Assembly (NCBI GenBank): GCA_944376715.1 | Contig: CALWDO010000003.1 | Location: 62,001-126,000, forward strand | Reading direction: 5' to 3' | Source: an uncultured Lachnoclostridium sp. | GTDB taxonomy: Bacteria > Bacillota > Clostridia > Lachnospirales > Lachnospiraceae | Length of the DNA: 64,000 bases | Shown here: positions 26,793-35,240 of the stretch, piece by piece | Layout of the letters: every line of letters starts with the position of its first letter | How positions within the stretch are numbered: position 1 is the first letter of the stretch | Program-made: the position numbers and the translations under genes | The notes under the pieces: generated by a model | What the model was told of the DNA's origin: nothing | What the model saw: only the letters and a program-made list of their open reading frames with translations | The model's database searches: none

Positions 26793-28286
26793 ATGAGACG
26801 ATTCTACAATCATGTCCTTGAAATAATAAATAAATATTACTGGATATTTTTTTTGCTGGGAACCGCCATGGTAGCCTTTTTATGTTTCCGGTGTCTGGGC
26901 ATTGCCCAGATCGATTCCTGGGACGAAGCGCGGCACGGTATATCTGCCTACGAAATGATGCAGAACGGCAATTACCTGATCAATACCTTCCAGGGACAGG
27001 CCGACTACTGGAATGTCAAGCCGCCGCTTTCTTTCCTGACTATTGCTGCCGGTTTCGCTGTTTTCGGTTACAACGCAATAGGCCTTCGTTTTTTCTCGGC
27101 TCTTGCCTATCTGGCGGCGTCTGTCTGCACGGGGCTTTTCGCGCGCCGTTACAGCAGACTGGCGTCTTTGCTGGTCATGGTATTCTGCGCCGCAAATTAT
27201 TTTCCCTTTAAAGCGCATCTGGTACGTGCCGGTGACGCCGACAGCCTGTATCTTCTGCTCTTTACGCTGGCCATGCTGGCAATGCTCAAGATTCGGGAAC
27301 GCCAACAATGGATCTATGTCTGCGGCCTTTGTTTTTCCCTGGCATTTCTGACTAAGAGCTTCCACGCTCTGATGATCGCCGCCATAGGAGGACTTTTCCT
27401 GCTGCTTACCGGTGAACTCAAAAAAATGCGTCTGAGAACCTGGATCGGCTTTCTGGCGTCAGCTCTGCTGCCCGTCATGATCTGGGCGGTTCTCAGGTAT
27501 CAATATGATGGCATGACTTTTTTTCAGAATATGTTTGAAGCGGATATTGTCGGAAGAACCGCCGCCGGAGGCACCGAGGGACATGGCGCTCCTTTCCTTT
27601 ATTATGTTACTTCTATCTTCTGGAATTTTGACTACATCTACGGATGGCTGAGTCTCATCGTGCTGCTGGGCATCGCGTACCTGCTCTTCCGTCCGCTGAG
27701 AAAAGAAGGCCACCCTCTGCCCCTGACGGATCAGACCGGTATCCTGCTGTGGCTCTTCATTCCCTTACTTGGGTTTTCTTTGGTATCCACTAAGCTTATG
27801 TGGTATGTATATCCCTGTACGATACCGCTTTTTCTTCTGGCAGCGGTATTCCTGGCGGAATTTCTGCAGGCCCCGCGTATCCCGGCATGGCTCCTCACGG
27901 CTTTCGCCCTGCTGATCCTGGGCGGGAGCGCGTATTTCATCCGGGGGAATTATCTGGACAACGTGCGCGGCGCCCACTCCAACGCGCTGCAGACCTTTAT
28001 TATCGAACAGTTCTCCAGGGACGGGCAGTATACCGGATCCACCGTTTATCTGGACGCCTATGATCCCTTCCTCTATGCCAATACGACGGAATGGGAGCAG
28101 AACAACCGGCTGCTCGCCATGCTGGAAGGAGACCTCAGATGCCAGAACGGAGGAGCGGAGGCATTTCTTGGCGACGACGAAGACTGTCTTCTGATTCTCT
28201 CCATTCCATTCCTCCAGAACTATCCAAAGCTGGCAGAGTACCGGATTCTGGCCGATAACGGACAGTATCTGCTGCTAGGCAGGTAA
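26793..28286 (+). CDS. GT-C membrane glycosyltransferase (ArnT/PMT-like)
   Basis: 497-residue integral membrane transferase using a polyprenyl-phosphate sugar on the outer face. The first external loop after membrane segment 1 has DSWDEARHGISA, the Asp-Asp-Glu region typical of ArnT and family 39/83 enzymes, and then VKPPLSF. About ten to eleven membrane segments span residues 15-365, followed by a soluble C-terminal domain (about 370-497). The ribosome binding site is CGGAGGAA. It is divergent from the rhamnose/ABC operon and ends at a strong terminator. The acceptor may be the surface polymer or lipid; GtrA in the neighbouring operon could serve it. Confidence 0.88.
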   Translation: MRRFYNHVLEIINKYYWIFFLLGTAMVAFLCFRCLGIAQIDSWDEARHGISAYEMMQNGNYLINTFQGQADYWNVKPPLSFLTIAAGFAVFGYNAIGLRFFSALAYLAASVCTGLFARRYSRLASLLVMVFCAANYFPFKAHLVRAGDADSLYLLLFTLAMLAMLKIRERQQWIYVCGLCFSLAFLTKSFHALMIAAIGGLFLLLTGELKKMRLRTWIGFLASALLPVMIWAVLRYQYDGMTFFQNMFEADIVGRTAAGGTEGHGAPFLYYVTSIFWNFDYIYGWLSLIVLLGIAYLLFRPLRKEGHPLPLTDQTGILLWLFIPLLGFSLVSTKLMWYVYPCTIPLFLLAAVFLAEFLQAPRIPAWLLTAFALLILGGSAYFIRGNYLDNVRGAHSNALQTFIIEQFSRDGQYTGSTVYLDAYDPFLYANTTEWEQNNRLLAMLEGDLRCQNGGAEAFLGDDEDCLLILSIPFLQNYPKLAEYRILADNGQYLLLGR

Positions 28287-28308
28287 AACTTCATGGAGTC
28301 ACATAGGA

Positions 28309-28344
28309 AGAGCCGGGATCGTTAAAAACCCCGGCTCTTTTTTT
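28309..28344 (+). terminator. Terminator of the GT-C gene
   Basis: AGAGCCGGG (28309-28317) and CCCGGCTCT (28330-28338) form a stem followed by seven T (28338-28344). The same hairpin lies just beyond the minus-strand DUF1540 stop, where its U tract is poor. Confidence 0.9.
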
Positions 28345-28347
28345 GTC

Positions 28348-28662
28348 CTATTTACAGTTAAATGTGGAGCATTCTGTCTGCTCGCAATGACAGGCATTCG
28401 CGCCGCTCACCTGGATCTGATCCGCATGGCATTTGCAGGACTGATTGTAGGTACAGGTCGTCGCGTCGCAGGAAACCTCCGTGGGTTTATGCGGCGTACC
28501 GCAGCTGCTGGTCATCCCGTCATTTTTGCGCTCCTGAAAACTTTCGCAGCAAGTCTGATCTGTAACTTTTGCCCCCTGTCCTCCCACATGGATATTGTCC
28601 TTGCAGCAGGAATTTTCCTTATTGAAGGTACAGTTCACAACAGAACAATCTAATTTTGTCAT
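28348..28662 (-). CDS. DUF1540 protein with two Cys-rich repeats
   Basis: 104-residue Cys-rich protein made of two DUF1540 units: residues about 5-40 (CSVVNCTFNKENSCCKDNI then VGG) and about 64-101 (CDATTCTYNQSCKCHADQI then VSG), joined by a polar linker. The regular Cys spacing suggests metal binding or disulfides. The family is common in Clostridia and its function is not known to me. Ribosome binding site AAGGAGGAAG is strong. It lies 101 bases after purL on the same strand, with its own promoter-like site at 28716-28721. Confidence 0.88.
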   Translation of the reverse strand: MTKLDCSVVNCTFNKENSCCKDNIHVGGQGAKVTDQTCCESFQERKNDGMTSSCGTPHKPTEVSCDATTCTYNQSCKCHADQIQVSGANACHCEQTECSTFNCK

Positions 28663-28715
28663 AATTTCTTCCTCCTTCCGGTTTTACATAGATAGTATCC
28701 GGATTTCACAAAGAA

Positions 28716-28740
28716 ATTATACCGCTGCGTTTTCGAAAAC
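28716..28740 (-). promoter_or_regulatory. Promoter-like -10 with a palindrome over the -35 region (DUF1540 gene)
   Basis: TATAAT on the minus strand (complement of 28716-28721). A perfect 12-base palindrome GTTTTCGAAAAC occupies 28729-28740 where part of the -35 box would be. No good -35 hexamer is seen, so the palindrome may be an operator. Confidence 0.4.
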
Positions 28741-28763
28741 CATATTTTTCCAGTTCAAAAATA

Positions 28764-31700
28764 TTATTTAAAATATGCTACGCCGGACTCGAATATTTTC
28801 ATATCCTGTTCCCCATAAATATTGATTGCAACAGAATCGCCCCGGCGTTCAGAATGCGCCATCTTGCCCAGAACACGGCCGTCCGGACTTGTAATACCTT
28901 CGATGGACGCGTAGGAACCGTTCACGTTCCACTCTTCATCCATGGTCGGATTGCCGTCCAGGTCCACGTACTGAGTCGCCACCTGTCCATTGGCAAAAAG
29001 ACGGTCGATCCATTCTTTCGGAGCCACAAAACGCCCCTCTCCATGGGATGCCGGATTTGTATAGACGCCGCCCAGCTGCGCTCCTGCCAGCCATGGAGAC
29101 TTATTGGTCACGACTTTGGTATATACCATACGGGATATATGTCGGCCAATAGTATTGAAAGTCAGGGTCGGAGAATCCTCTTTCTGACCCACGATTTCTC
29201 CATAAGGCACTAATCCCAGCTTAATCAGCGCCTGGAATCCGTTGCAGATACCCAGAGCAAGTCCGTCCCGCTCATTTAAGAGCTTCATTACTGCCTCGCG
29301 GATCTTCTCATTCTGGAACGCCGTAGCAAAGAACTTGGCGGATCCATCCGGTTCATCACCGGCAGAGAATCCTCCCGGGAACATGATGATCTGTGCCTGA
29401 TCGATTGTTTCCGCAAATTCATCCACAGATTCCCGGATATCGCTTTCGCTCAGATTTCGGAAAATCTTCGTTACCACATCTGCTCCTGCGCGCTCGAATG
29501 CCTTTGCACTGTCATACTCACAGTTAGTGCCCGGAAATACCGGGATAAATACTGTGGGTTTCGCCACTTTATGTTTGCACACATAGATACTGTCCGCTTT
29601 ATAGACCGGCGTATCCAGTTTCTCTTTTCCTTTGACCGCCACAGTAGGGAATACTTTCTCCAGAGTGCCTGTCCACGCCTCCAGCGCCTCATCCATACTG
29701 ATCGACACATTTCCATAAGAGAAGCCGCTCTCAGTTACCTCTCCGATCAAAGTATATGTAATAGAAAGCTCTCCTACTTTTCCGTCCGGCACCTCTGCCA
29801 CGATGCATCCAAATCCCGGCGCAAATGCGTCTCTGGGATCCAGATTGTGTTCCAGCTTCACGCCCAGCTTGTTGCCGAACGCCATCTTGCTGACTGCCGC
29901 GACAATACCCTTGCCATCCAACGCATAGGCAGATATGATCCGGCCTGCCTTGATATCTTCAAAAAATTTGCCGTACAGATCCATCACCTGTCCATAATCC
30001 GGCAGATCATATGCATCTCTGTCAATCTTCAGAAGAATCAGCTTATTGCCCGCCTTCTTTAACTCAGGCGTAATGATCGTTTTGTCGCTGGCAATATCCA
30101 CCGCAAAGGAAACCAGCGTCGGAGGCACGTCAATATCATTGAATGTACCGGACATACTGTCCTTCCCTCCGATCGAAGGCAGCCCGAATCCTATCTGCGC
30201 GCTGTACGCGCCAAGAAGAGCTGCAAACGGCTGGCTCCAGCGATGCGGATCTTCCGTCATCCTGCGGAAATACTCCTGGAAAGTAAACCGGATCTTTCTG
30301 TAATCTCCGCCGGAAGCCACGATCCTGGCCACAGATTCCAGCACTGCATAGACAGCGCCATGATAAGGAGACCAACTGGACAGATACGGATCAAATCCAT
30401 AGCTCATCATGGTCACAGTATCCGTCTTGCCTTTCAATACCGGAAGCTTGGCTACCATGGCCTGTGTTTCCGTAAGCTGATACTTGCCGCCATAAGGCAT
30501 AAACACGCTTCCTGCGCCGATGGAGCCGTCAAACATCTCCACCAGACCTTTCTGGGAGCACACATTCAGGTCTTTCAGCGTATTCAGCCATGCTTCTCTT
30601 ACATCGCCGACTTCTTTTCTCTCAAAGTATTTCTCTGTCTCGGAAGGCATGTCCACCGCGACCGCCGTCTCCTGATGCGCGCCGTTGGTATTCAGGAAAG
30701 CGCGGGAAATATTGACGATCTCTTTGCCTCTCCATTTCAGTACCAGTCTGGGAGACTCTGTCACTTCCGCCACACATACAGCTTCCAGATTCTCCTCAGC
30801 GGCATATTTCATAAATTCGTCCACATCTCCGGCGTCCACAACCACCGCCATACGCTCCTGAGACTCAGAAATAGCGATCTCCGTACCGTCAAGACCCGCA
30901 TATTTTTTCGGCACTTTATCCAGGTCCACTACCAGCCCGTCTGCCAGCTCGCCAATGGCTACAGATACGCCGCCTGCGCCAAAATCGTTACATTTACGGA
31001 TCAGGCGTGTCACTTCCGGACGGCGGAACAGTCTCTGGATCTTACGTTCTGTAGGCGCGTTTCCTTTCTGTACTTCAGCCCCGCAGGTTTCGATAGAAGC
31101 CTCCGTATGTACTTTAGAGGAACCGGTGGCGCCGCCGCAGCCGTCGCGTCCCGTGCGTCCGCCCAAAAGAATAATAATATTGCCCGGATCGGAAGTCTCG
31201 CGGATCACGTCTTTTCTCGGGGCGGCGCCCATAACCGCTCCGATCTCCATACGCTTCGCCACATAAGCAGGATGATAAATCTCTTTTACATAGCCGGTCG
31301 CAAGACCGATCTGGTTGCCGTAAGAGCTGTAGCCGCTGGCTGCGCTGCGCACCAGTTTTTTCTGGGGCAGTTTTCCCTTCAAAGTCTCGGATACCGGTAC
31401 GGTAGGATCTGCCGCTCCGGTTACGCGCATTGCCTGATAGACGTAGGTACGTCCGGATAAAGGATCACGGATAGCTCCTCCCAGACAGGTGGCTGCCCCA
31501 CCGAACGGTTCGATCTCCGTAGGATGGTTGTGGGTCTCATTTTTAAAATTCACAAGCCATTCTTCCACTTTTCCGTCAATCTCTACCGGCACCACAATAG
31601 AGCAGGCATTGATCTCATCTGACTCTTCCTGGTCCTGAAGTTTTCCTTCCTTTTTCAGTTTCTTCATCGCCATCAGGGCCAGGTCCATCAGACACGGGAA

Positions 31701-32507
31701 TTTATCCTTTCTTCCCTGGTAGACCTCTTCTCTGGCCTCCAGATACTGGTGATAGGTCTCTTCTATCGGCTTACGGTAATATCCGTCTCCAAACGCCACA
31801 TCTGTCAGTTCTGTGGAGAAAGTCGTATGGCGGCAATGATCCGACCAGTACGTATCCAGCACACGGATCTCTGTCATGGACGGATCCCGTTTCTCTTCGC
31901 CCCGGAAATAATTCTGAATATGCAGAAAATCCTTGAACGTCATGGCAAGATTCAGGGAACCATATAATTCCTTCAGCGCATCTTCGTCCATTTCACAGAA
32001 TCCGTCAAAGATCTTCACGTCCGCGGGTTCTTCAAAAACTGTCACCAGAGTTTCCGGCTTCTCCATATCCGTCTCCCTGGAATCCACCGGATTAATACAG
32101 AATGCTTTGATGGCAGCCAATTCCTCTTCCGTCACATCGCCTTCCACCACATATACTGTCGCCGTGCGAATCACCGGCTCTTCCGAAGAATTCAGGAACT
32201 GCACGCACTGTACTGCGGAATCCGCCCTCTGATCGAACTGTCCCGGCAGATACTCCACCCCAAACACTGCATCCGTTTCTTTTACCGGAAATTCTTCCAG
32301 ATACAGGATATCTACCGGCGGTTCACTGAATACGGTATGGCAGGCTTTTTCAAATGTATCGTCAGAAATATTCTCCACATCATAACGGATCAGTACCCGC
32401 ACCCCCGTCACGGTCTGGATACCCAGATAGCTCTGAATCTCTTCCTGCAGTTCTTTCGCCTTAACTGCATAAGCCTCTTTTTTTTCAACAAAGACGCGTC
32501 TTACCAT
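28764..32507 (-). CDS. purL: Phosphoribosylformylglycinamidine synthase, single-chain
   Basis: Fourth step of de novo purine synthesis: FGAR, glutamine and ATP give FGAM. The 1247-residue product is the large fused form in which the PurS-like N-terminus, the two-lobed PurL synthetase and the PurQ glutaminase are one chain. Visible motifs: DTYWSDHCRHTTF and NFKNETHNHPTEIEPFGGAATC in the synthetase, GGKDSMSGTF in the second lobe, and in the C-terminal glutaminase FPGTNCEYDS, MFPGGFSAGDEPDG, the nucleophile Cys in LGICNGFQAL, and ASHGEGRF. It is monocistronic or continues into DUF1540; no clear terminator follows. There is no purine riboswitch in its short leader. Confidence 0.97.
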   Translation of the reverse strand: MVRRVFVEKKEAYAVKAKELQEEIQSYLGIQTVTGVRVLIRYDVENISDDTFEKACHTVFSEPPVDILYLEEFPVKETDAVFGVEYLPGQFDQRADSAVQCVQFLNSSEEPVIRTATVYVVEGDVTEEELAAIKAFCINPVDSRETDMEKPETLVTVFEEPADVKIFDGFCEMDEDALKELYGSLNLAMTFKDFLHIQNYFRGEEKRDPSMTEIRVLDTYWSDHCRHTTFSTELTDVAFGDGYYRKPIEETYHQYLEAREEVYQGRKDKFPCLMDLALMAMKKLKKEGKLQDQEESDEINACSIVVPVEIDGKVEEWLVNFKNETHNHPTEIEPFGGAATCLGGAIRDPLSGRTYVYQAMRVTGAADPTVPVSETLKGKLPQKKLVRSAASGYSSYGNQIGLATGYVKEIYHPAYVAKRMEIGAVMGAAPRKDVIRETSDPGNIIILLGGRTGRDGCGGATGSSKVHTEASIETCGAEVQKGNAPTERKIQRLFRRPEVTRLIRKCNDFGAGGVSVAIGELADGLVVDLDKVPKKYAGLDGTEIAISESQERMAVVVDAGDVDEFMKYAAEENLEAVCVAEVTESPRLVLKWRGKEIVNISRAFLNTNGAHQETAVAVDMPSETEKYFERKEVGDVREAWLNTLKDLNVCSQKGLVEMFDGSIGAGSVFMPYGGKYQLTETQAMVAKLPVLKGKTDTVTMMSYGFDPYLSSWSPYHGAVYAVLESVARIVASGGDYRKIRFTFQEYFRRMTEDPHRWSQPFAALLGAYSAQIGFGLPSIGGKDSMSGTFNDIDVPPTLVSFAVDIASDKTIITPELKKAGNKLILLKIDRDAYDLPDYGQVMDLYGKFFEDIKAGRIISAYALDGKGIVAAVSKMAFGNKLGVKLEHNLDPRDAFAPGFGCIVAEVPDGKVGELSITYTLIGEVTESGFSYGNVSISMDEALEAWTGTLEKVFPTVAVKGKEKLDTPVYKADSIYVCKHKVAKPTVFIPVFPGTNCEYDSAKAFERAGADVVTKIFRNLSESDIRESVDEFAETIDQAQIIMFPGGFSAGDEPDGSAKFFATAFQNEKIREAVMKLLNERDGLALGICNGFQALIKLGLVPYGEIVGQKEDSPTLTFNTIGRHISRMVYTKVVTNKSPWLAGAQLGGVYTNPASHGEGRFVAPKEWIDRLFANGQVATQYVDLDGNPTMDEEWNVNGSYASIEGITSPDGRVLGKMAHSERRGDSVAINIYGEQDMKIFESGVAYFK

Positions 32508-32533
32508 GCTGCTTACCTCCTTACTTTTGAATT

Positions 32534-32562
32534 ATCATATCATATTTTATATAATAAGTAAA
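32534..32562 (-). promoter_or_regulatory. Promoter of purL
   Basis: Minus strand TTTACT (complement of 32557-32562), 17-base spacer, TATGAT (complement of 32534-32539), within a very AT-rich upstream region. The leader is only about 20 bases, leaving no room for a riboswitch. Confidence 0.6.
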
Positions 32563-32628
32563 TTTAATATATATAATTTATTTTATTAAAATAACTTATT
32601 ACCTTACTGGTTTTATTAGCACAGAAAA

Positions 32629-32659
32629 AGACGCCCTAACATTAACAGGTAAAGCGTCT
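32629..32659 (-). terminator. Terminator of the hemerythrin gene
   Basis: AGACGC (32629-32634) pairs with GCGTCT (32654-32659), with an inner CCT/AGG pairing. On the minus strand it is followed by a T-rich tract (complement of 32625-32629). Confidence 0.75.
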
Positions 32660-32679
32660 CTTTCAAATCTCTTATGGAA

Positions 32680-33102
32680 TTACAGCCTGTCGGCCTGTGA
32701 CTTCATATTTTTATATTCTGCCACAGAACGGTCAAATCCTTTGATATGCCGATACAGCCAGTCAATTACATTCTTATTTACAGCCGCCACAAACGCGTCG
32801 GACGGTCCTTCCTCTTCCTCCAGCATCTCATGAAGTTCAGAAACAGCCTGTTTAAAATCCGCATGCTGTTTCTTATGCTCTTCAATACCCGGATATGATA
32901 TATCCTCCTGAAGTTTTTCTTCCGCGCTAAAATGGAATTCCGTATAATCAGACAGGTAGTCAAGCATCTTGATCGCTTCCAGCTTGCCGCCTCCCTGCTC
33001 GCAACAGGCCACCAGTTTATTGATCTTCTCGATCAGTTCCTTATGCTGTCCGTCAATCATCTCGTTCCCTGTTACCAGGCTTTCATCAAATTCCGCATAC
33101 AT
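32680..33102 (-). CDS. Bacteriohemerythrin-like protein
   Basis: 140-residue four-helix di-iron protein that binds or senses oxygen or related ligands in the cytosol. All seven expected ligands are present, numbered from the chosen start: His20, His57, Glu61, His76, His80, His119 and Asp124. The N-terminal FDESLVTGNEMIDGQHKEL is typical. The start ATG at 33100-33102 has a very strong Shine-Dalgarno (AAAGGAGGAA) and an extended -10 lies 37 bases upstream, so I prefer it. The frame is open in phase up to an ATG at 33321, which would add 73 residues; see the separate entry. A terminator follows at 32629-32659. Confidence 0.9.
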   Translation of the reverse strand: MYAEFDESLVTGNEMIDGQHKELIEKINKLVACCEQGGGKLEAIKMLDYLSDYTEFHFSAEEKLQEDISYPGIEEHKKQHADFKQAVSELHEMLEEEEGPSDAFVAAVNKNVIDWLYRHIKGFDRSVAEYKNMKSQADRL

Positions 33103-33321
33103 CGTAGGTTCCTCCTTTGAACTTTTCTGACTGCATTTATCATAACACATATTTTCCCGCTTCGCTACCCCTGTGCCTTCGAAATCCTTTCTCCCTGTCT
33201 GGCGCAGTATCCGGTCTTCTTCCGGATGCTCCATGGCCCATCTGGCCAACCCGGATTCCCACTCATCCGCCATTTCCATAAGTTCTTTACAGATGTGTTC
33301 TTTTAATTCTTTATCATTCAT
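33103..33321 (-). other. In-frame upstream extension of the hemerythrin frame, with internal promoter
   Basis: An ATG at 33319-33321 with a weak AAGGA box opens 73 codons in phase with the hemerythrin gene, Glu/Lys-rich and helical in character with no recognised domain. Near its end an extended -10 (TGT-TATGAT on the minus strand, complement of 33139-33147) and the strong hemerythrin Shine-Dalgarno are seen. Either this is a real N-terminal domain with a second internal start, or it is non-coding promoter DNA that happens to be open. The rest of the gap up to 33438 is AT-rich, with a TATAAT at 33412-33417 suited to the next plus-strand gene. Confidence 0.4.
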
Positions 33322-33438
33322 TATTATTCCTTTTCCTTATATAGCACTCTATATTTTAGGTGCATATATTTAATGTAATTTTGGTGTATATTTTCTTAAT
33401 CTAATTACAATTATAATACTTCCGAGAGGTGATGTACA

Positions 33439-33612
33439 GTGGAACAGTTTCGGGTAGAAAAAACAGAATATGTGAACAAAACATTTCGGCTGCCCAAAGA
33501 CCTGGTTACCGAGCTGAGCGTACTTGCCCAACAGAAAAATGTCTCTCTAAATCAGTTGGTCATCCAGTGCTGCCGCTACTCTCTGAACAATCTAGAGGAC
33601 AGCGACACCTGA
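33439..33612 (+). CDS. Small ribbon-helix-helix-like protein, copy 1 (GTG start)
   Basis: 57-residue protein starting at GTG 33439-33441 behind AGAGGTGA. The pattern is a short beta strand (KTFRLPKDL) then two helices (VTELSVLAQQ and NQLVIQCCRYSLNNL), as in Arc/MetJ-type ribbon-helix-helix DNA-binding proteins. It matches the gene at 33695-33877 at about 30 of the first 54 aligned residues by eye, so the two are tandem paralogues. Similar short Firmicutes proteins are sometimes labelled YlcI/YnfO-like, from memory and not certain. No toxin partner is visible next to it. A TATAAT at 33412-33417 could be its -10 box. Confidence 0.75.
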   Translation: MEQFRVEKTEYVNKTFRLPKDLVTELSVLAQQKNVSLNQLVIQCCRYSLNNLEDSDT

Positions 33613-33637
33613 TCATCACTGATCTCCCTGTTTCTTC

Positions 33638-33666
33638 TTGCTTAAAGCTGACAGCTATGGTAAAAT
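33638..33666 (+). promoter_or_regulatory. Promoter of the second small RHH-like gene
   Basis: TTGCTT (33638-33643), 17-base spacer, TAAAAT (33661-33666), 28 bases before the start at 33695. It suggests the second copy is expressed independently. Confidence 0.55.
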
Positions 33667-33694
33667 AAACATAGTTTATATTTGGGAGGAGCCC

Positions 33695-33877
33695 ATGGAA
33701 AAATTCAGGGTAGAGAAGAACGAGTATGTGAGCAAGACCATTCGTGTTCCATCCGGATTGTTTTCCGAGATGGATCACTTAAGTCGGCAGAAGGGTATTC
33801 CCTTCAATCAATTGGTTATCCAGTGTTGCCGTTATGCCATGAGTCATCTGGCAGACGACGAAGGAGGCAGGGCCTGA
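33695..33877 (+). CDS. Small ribbon-helix-helix-like protein, copy 2
   Basis: 60-residue paralogue of the preceding gene. The start ATG at 33695 has GGGAGGA at good distance; a longer in-frame start at 33638 has none and lies upstream of the promoter -10. The strand-helix-helix pattern is KTIRVPSGL, FSEMDHLSRQ, NQLVIQCCRYAMSHL. The NQLVIQCCRY block is identical in both copies, which points to a shared dimer core, while the strand residues expected to touch DNA differ (FRLPKD against IRVPSG). The two could therefore bind different sites. A stable hairpin covers its stop codon. Confidence 0.8.
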   Translation: MEKFRVEKNEYVSKTIRVPSGLFSEMDHLSRQKGIPFNQLVIQCCRYAMSHLADDEGGRA

Positions 33878-33897
33878 CCGGGTTTCCCGGAGGGCCC
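33870..33897 (+). other. GC-rich hairpin over the stop codon of RHH copy 2
   Basis: GGGCC (33870-33874) with GGCCC (33893-33897), and CCGGG (33878-33882) with CCCGG (33886-33890). No T tract follows, so it is either a 3' stability element or an imperfect terminator. Confidence 0.5.
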
Positions 33898-33948
33898 CGG
33901 CCGCTCGTCGGCATGTCCGATAATCTTTCTGCAAATTTCTTTTCTCTT

Positions 33949-33977
33949 TTGCAAAATTCAGTAGAAATCCATATGAA
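33949..33977 (+). promoter_or_regulatory. Candidate promoter of udk
   Basis: TTGCAA (33949-33954), 17-base spacer, TATGAA (33972-33977), about 49 bases before the udk start. Confidence 0.45.
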
Positions 33978-34025
33978 AAAAGTGTAAAATAAAAGAAAAA
34001 TTTGACGACAAAAGAAGGAGTATCC

Positions 34026-34640
34026 ATGAATTCTATAATTATCGGCATCGCAGGCGGCACGGGTTCCGGAAAATCAACCTTTACCAACCGACTGAAAGAA
34101 GCTTTCAAAGATGACGTGGCAGTTATCTATCACGACAATTATTACAAACGACAGGACGACGTCCCCTTTGAAGACCGTAAGAAGGTAAATTACGACCATC
34201 CTGATTCTCTGGAGACCGATCTGATGCTCCAACATCTGGAACTGTTAAAATCCGGGCATGCCATTGACTGTCCCGTCTATGATTATTCCCAGCATAACCG
34301 TTCTGACAAAATTCTTCACATCGAACCGAAAAAGATTATTCTGGCAGAAGGCATCCTGCTGCTCTCTGATCCCCGCATCCGGAACATGATCGATATTAAG
34401 ATCTATGTGGAAGCAGACGCAGACGAACGCATCCTGCGCCGGATCGTCCGGGATGTGAAAGAACGGGGGCGTGATCTGGACAATATCGTAGAACAGTATC
34501 TGACTACCGTAAAACCCATGCACTACCTGTATGTAGAACCCACCCGCGCGCTGGCAGACATCGTCATCAACAGCGGTATGAACGATGTGGCTTTCGATGT
34601 GGTTCAGTCCAAGATACGGCTTCTTCTGAATAAACAGTAG
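34026..34640 (+). CDS. udk: Uridine kinase
   Basis: Pyrimidine salvage kinase that phosphorylates uridine and cytidine. The 204-residue length is typical. The Walker A GIAGGTGSGKST lies at the N-terminus, followed by VIYHDNYYKR, KVNYDHPDSLETDLM, PVYDYSQHNR, VILAEGILL-like IILAEGILLL and the lid region RRIVRDVKERGRDLD. The start at 34026 (MNSIII) has AGAAGGAG upstream; an in-frame ATG at 34002 has none. DUF6512 follows after 31 bases on the same strand. Confidence 0.95.
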   Translation: MNSIIIGIAGGTGSGKSTFTNRLKEAFKDDVAVIYHDNYYKRQDDVPFEDRKKVNYDHPDSLETDLMLQHLELLKSGHAIDCPVYDYSQHNRSDKILHIEPKKIILAEGILLLSDPRIRNMIDIKIYVEADADERILRRIVRDVKERGRDLDNIVEQYLTTVKPMHYLYVEPTRALADIVINSGMNDVAFDVVQSKIRLLLNKQ

Positions 34641-34671
34641 ATTTTCTGCATATGCTGTTCATGGTGATATC

Positions 34672-35175
34672 ATGAACACATTAAAACGCGATGTACTTAA
34701 AGGTATATTCTTTGTCCTGGCTGCCGGTTCCCTTTCCCACTTTGTCTACGAGTGGTCTGGATACAGTACGGCAGCCGGGTTTTTCTTCCCGGTGAACGAG
34801 TCCACCTGGGAACATATGAAACTCTGTTTTTTCCCCATGCTATTTTATTCATTTTATCTGAAACTCAGATACGGCAATGCGGATGATTGTATTCTTTCCT
34901 CCATGCTTACCGGCACACTTGCCGGGACTTTTTTGATTCCTGTTATTTTTTACACATATACCGGCGTCATCGGGTACCATACGCTGCTGCTGGATCTGCT
35001 GACTTTTTCCTTAAGCGTGCTTGCCGGCTTCTGTATCGCTTATCGGAAAGCACGCTCCTGCCCTTCAGGAATCAGGACCATGTGGATCCTGCCCGCCGTG
35101 GTTTTAATAGCCATCTGCTTTATGGCATTCACCTATTCGCCCCCTTCTCTGGGGATCTTCAAAACGCCTGAATAG
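34672..35175 (+). CDS. DUF6512-like membrane protein
   Basis: 167-residue protein with about five predicted membrane segments (about 10-28, 45-62, 73-95, 100-122, 137-155). The conserved stretch around SHFVYEWSGYS and PVNESTWEHMKLCFFP is typical of a Clostridia family that I recall as DUF6512; the function is unknown. The ribosome binding site is weak (GGTGAT). It may be co-transcribed with udk, 31 bases upstream, though no functional link is evident. Confidence 0.75.
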   Translation: MNTLKRDVLKGIFFVLAAGSLSHFVYEWSGYSTAAGFFFPVNESTWEHMKLCFFPMLFYSFYLKLRYGNADDCILSSMLTGTLAGTFLIPVIFYTYTGVIGYHTLLLDLLTFSLSVLAGFCIAYRKARSCPSGIRTMWILPAVVLIAICFMAFTYSPPSLGIFKTPE

Positions 35176-35212
35176 GCCTCCAAAAAATATACCATAAACA
35201 TATTTTTCCCCC

Positions 35213-35240
35213 TTGCGGAAAAAGAAAAGTATGCTATGAT
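35213..35240 (+). promoter_or_regulatory. Promoter of the coiled-coil gene with Fur-box-like sequence downstream
   Basis: TTGCGG (35213-35218), 16-base spacer ending TGC (extended -10), TATGAT (35235-35240). Just after the expected start point, 35253-35271 matches the 19-base Fur consensus at 13 positions by eye and contains AATG/CATT dyads. The operator idea is weak. Confidence 0.5.

Noticed and set aside
30243..31460. Plus-strand open frame of about 405 codons opposite purL
   Set aside because: PurL motifs on the minus strand explain the sequence; the opposite frame has no family features.
32508..32680. Purine riboswitch upstream of purL
   Set aside because: The promoter lies about 20 bases from the ribosome binding site and no guanine-aptamer motif is visible; the region is plain AT-rich.
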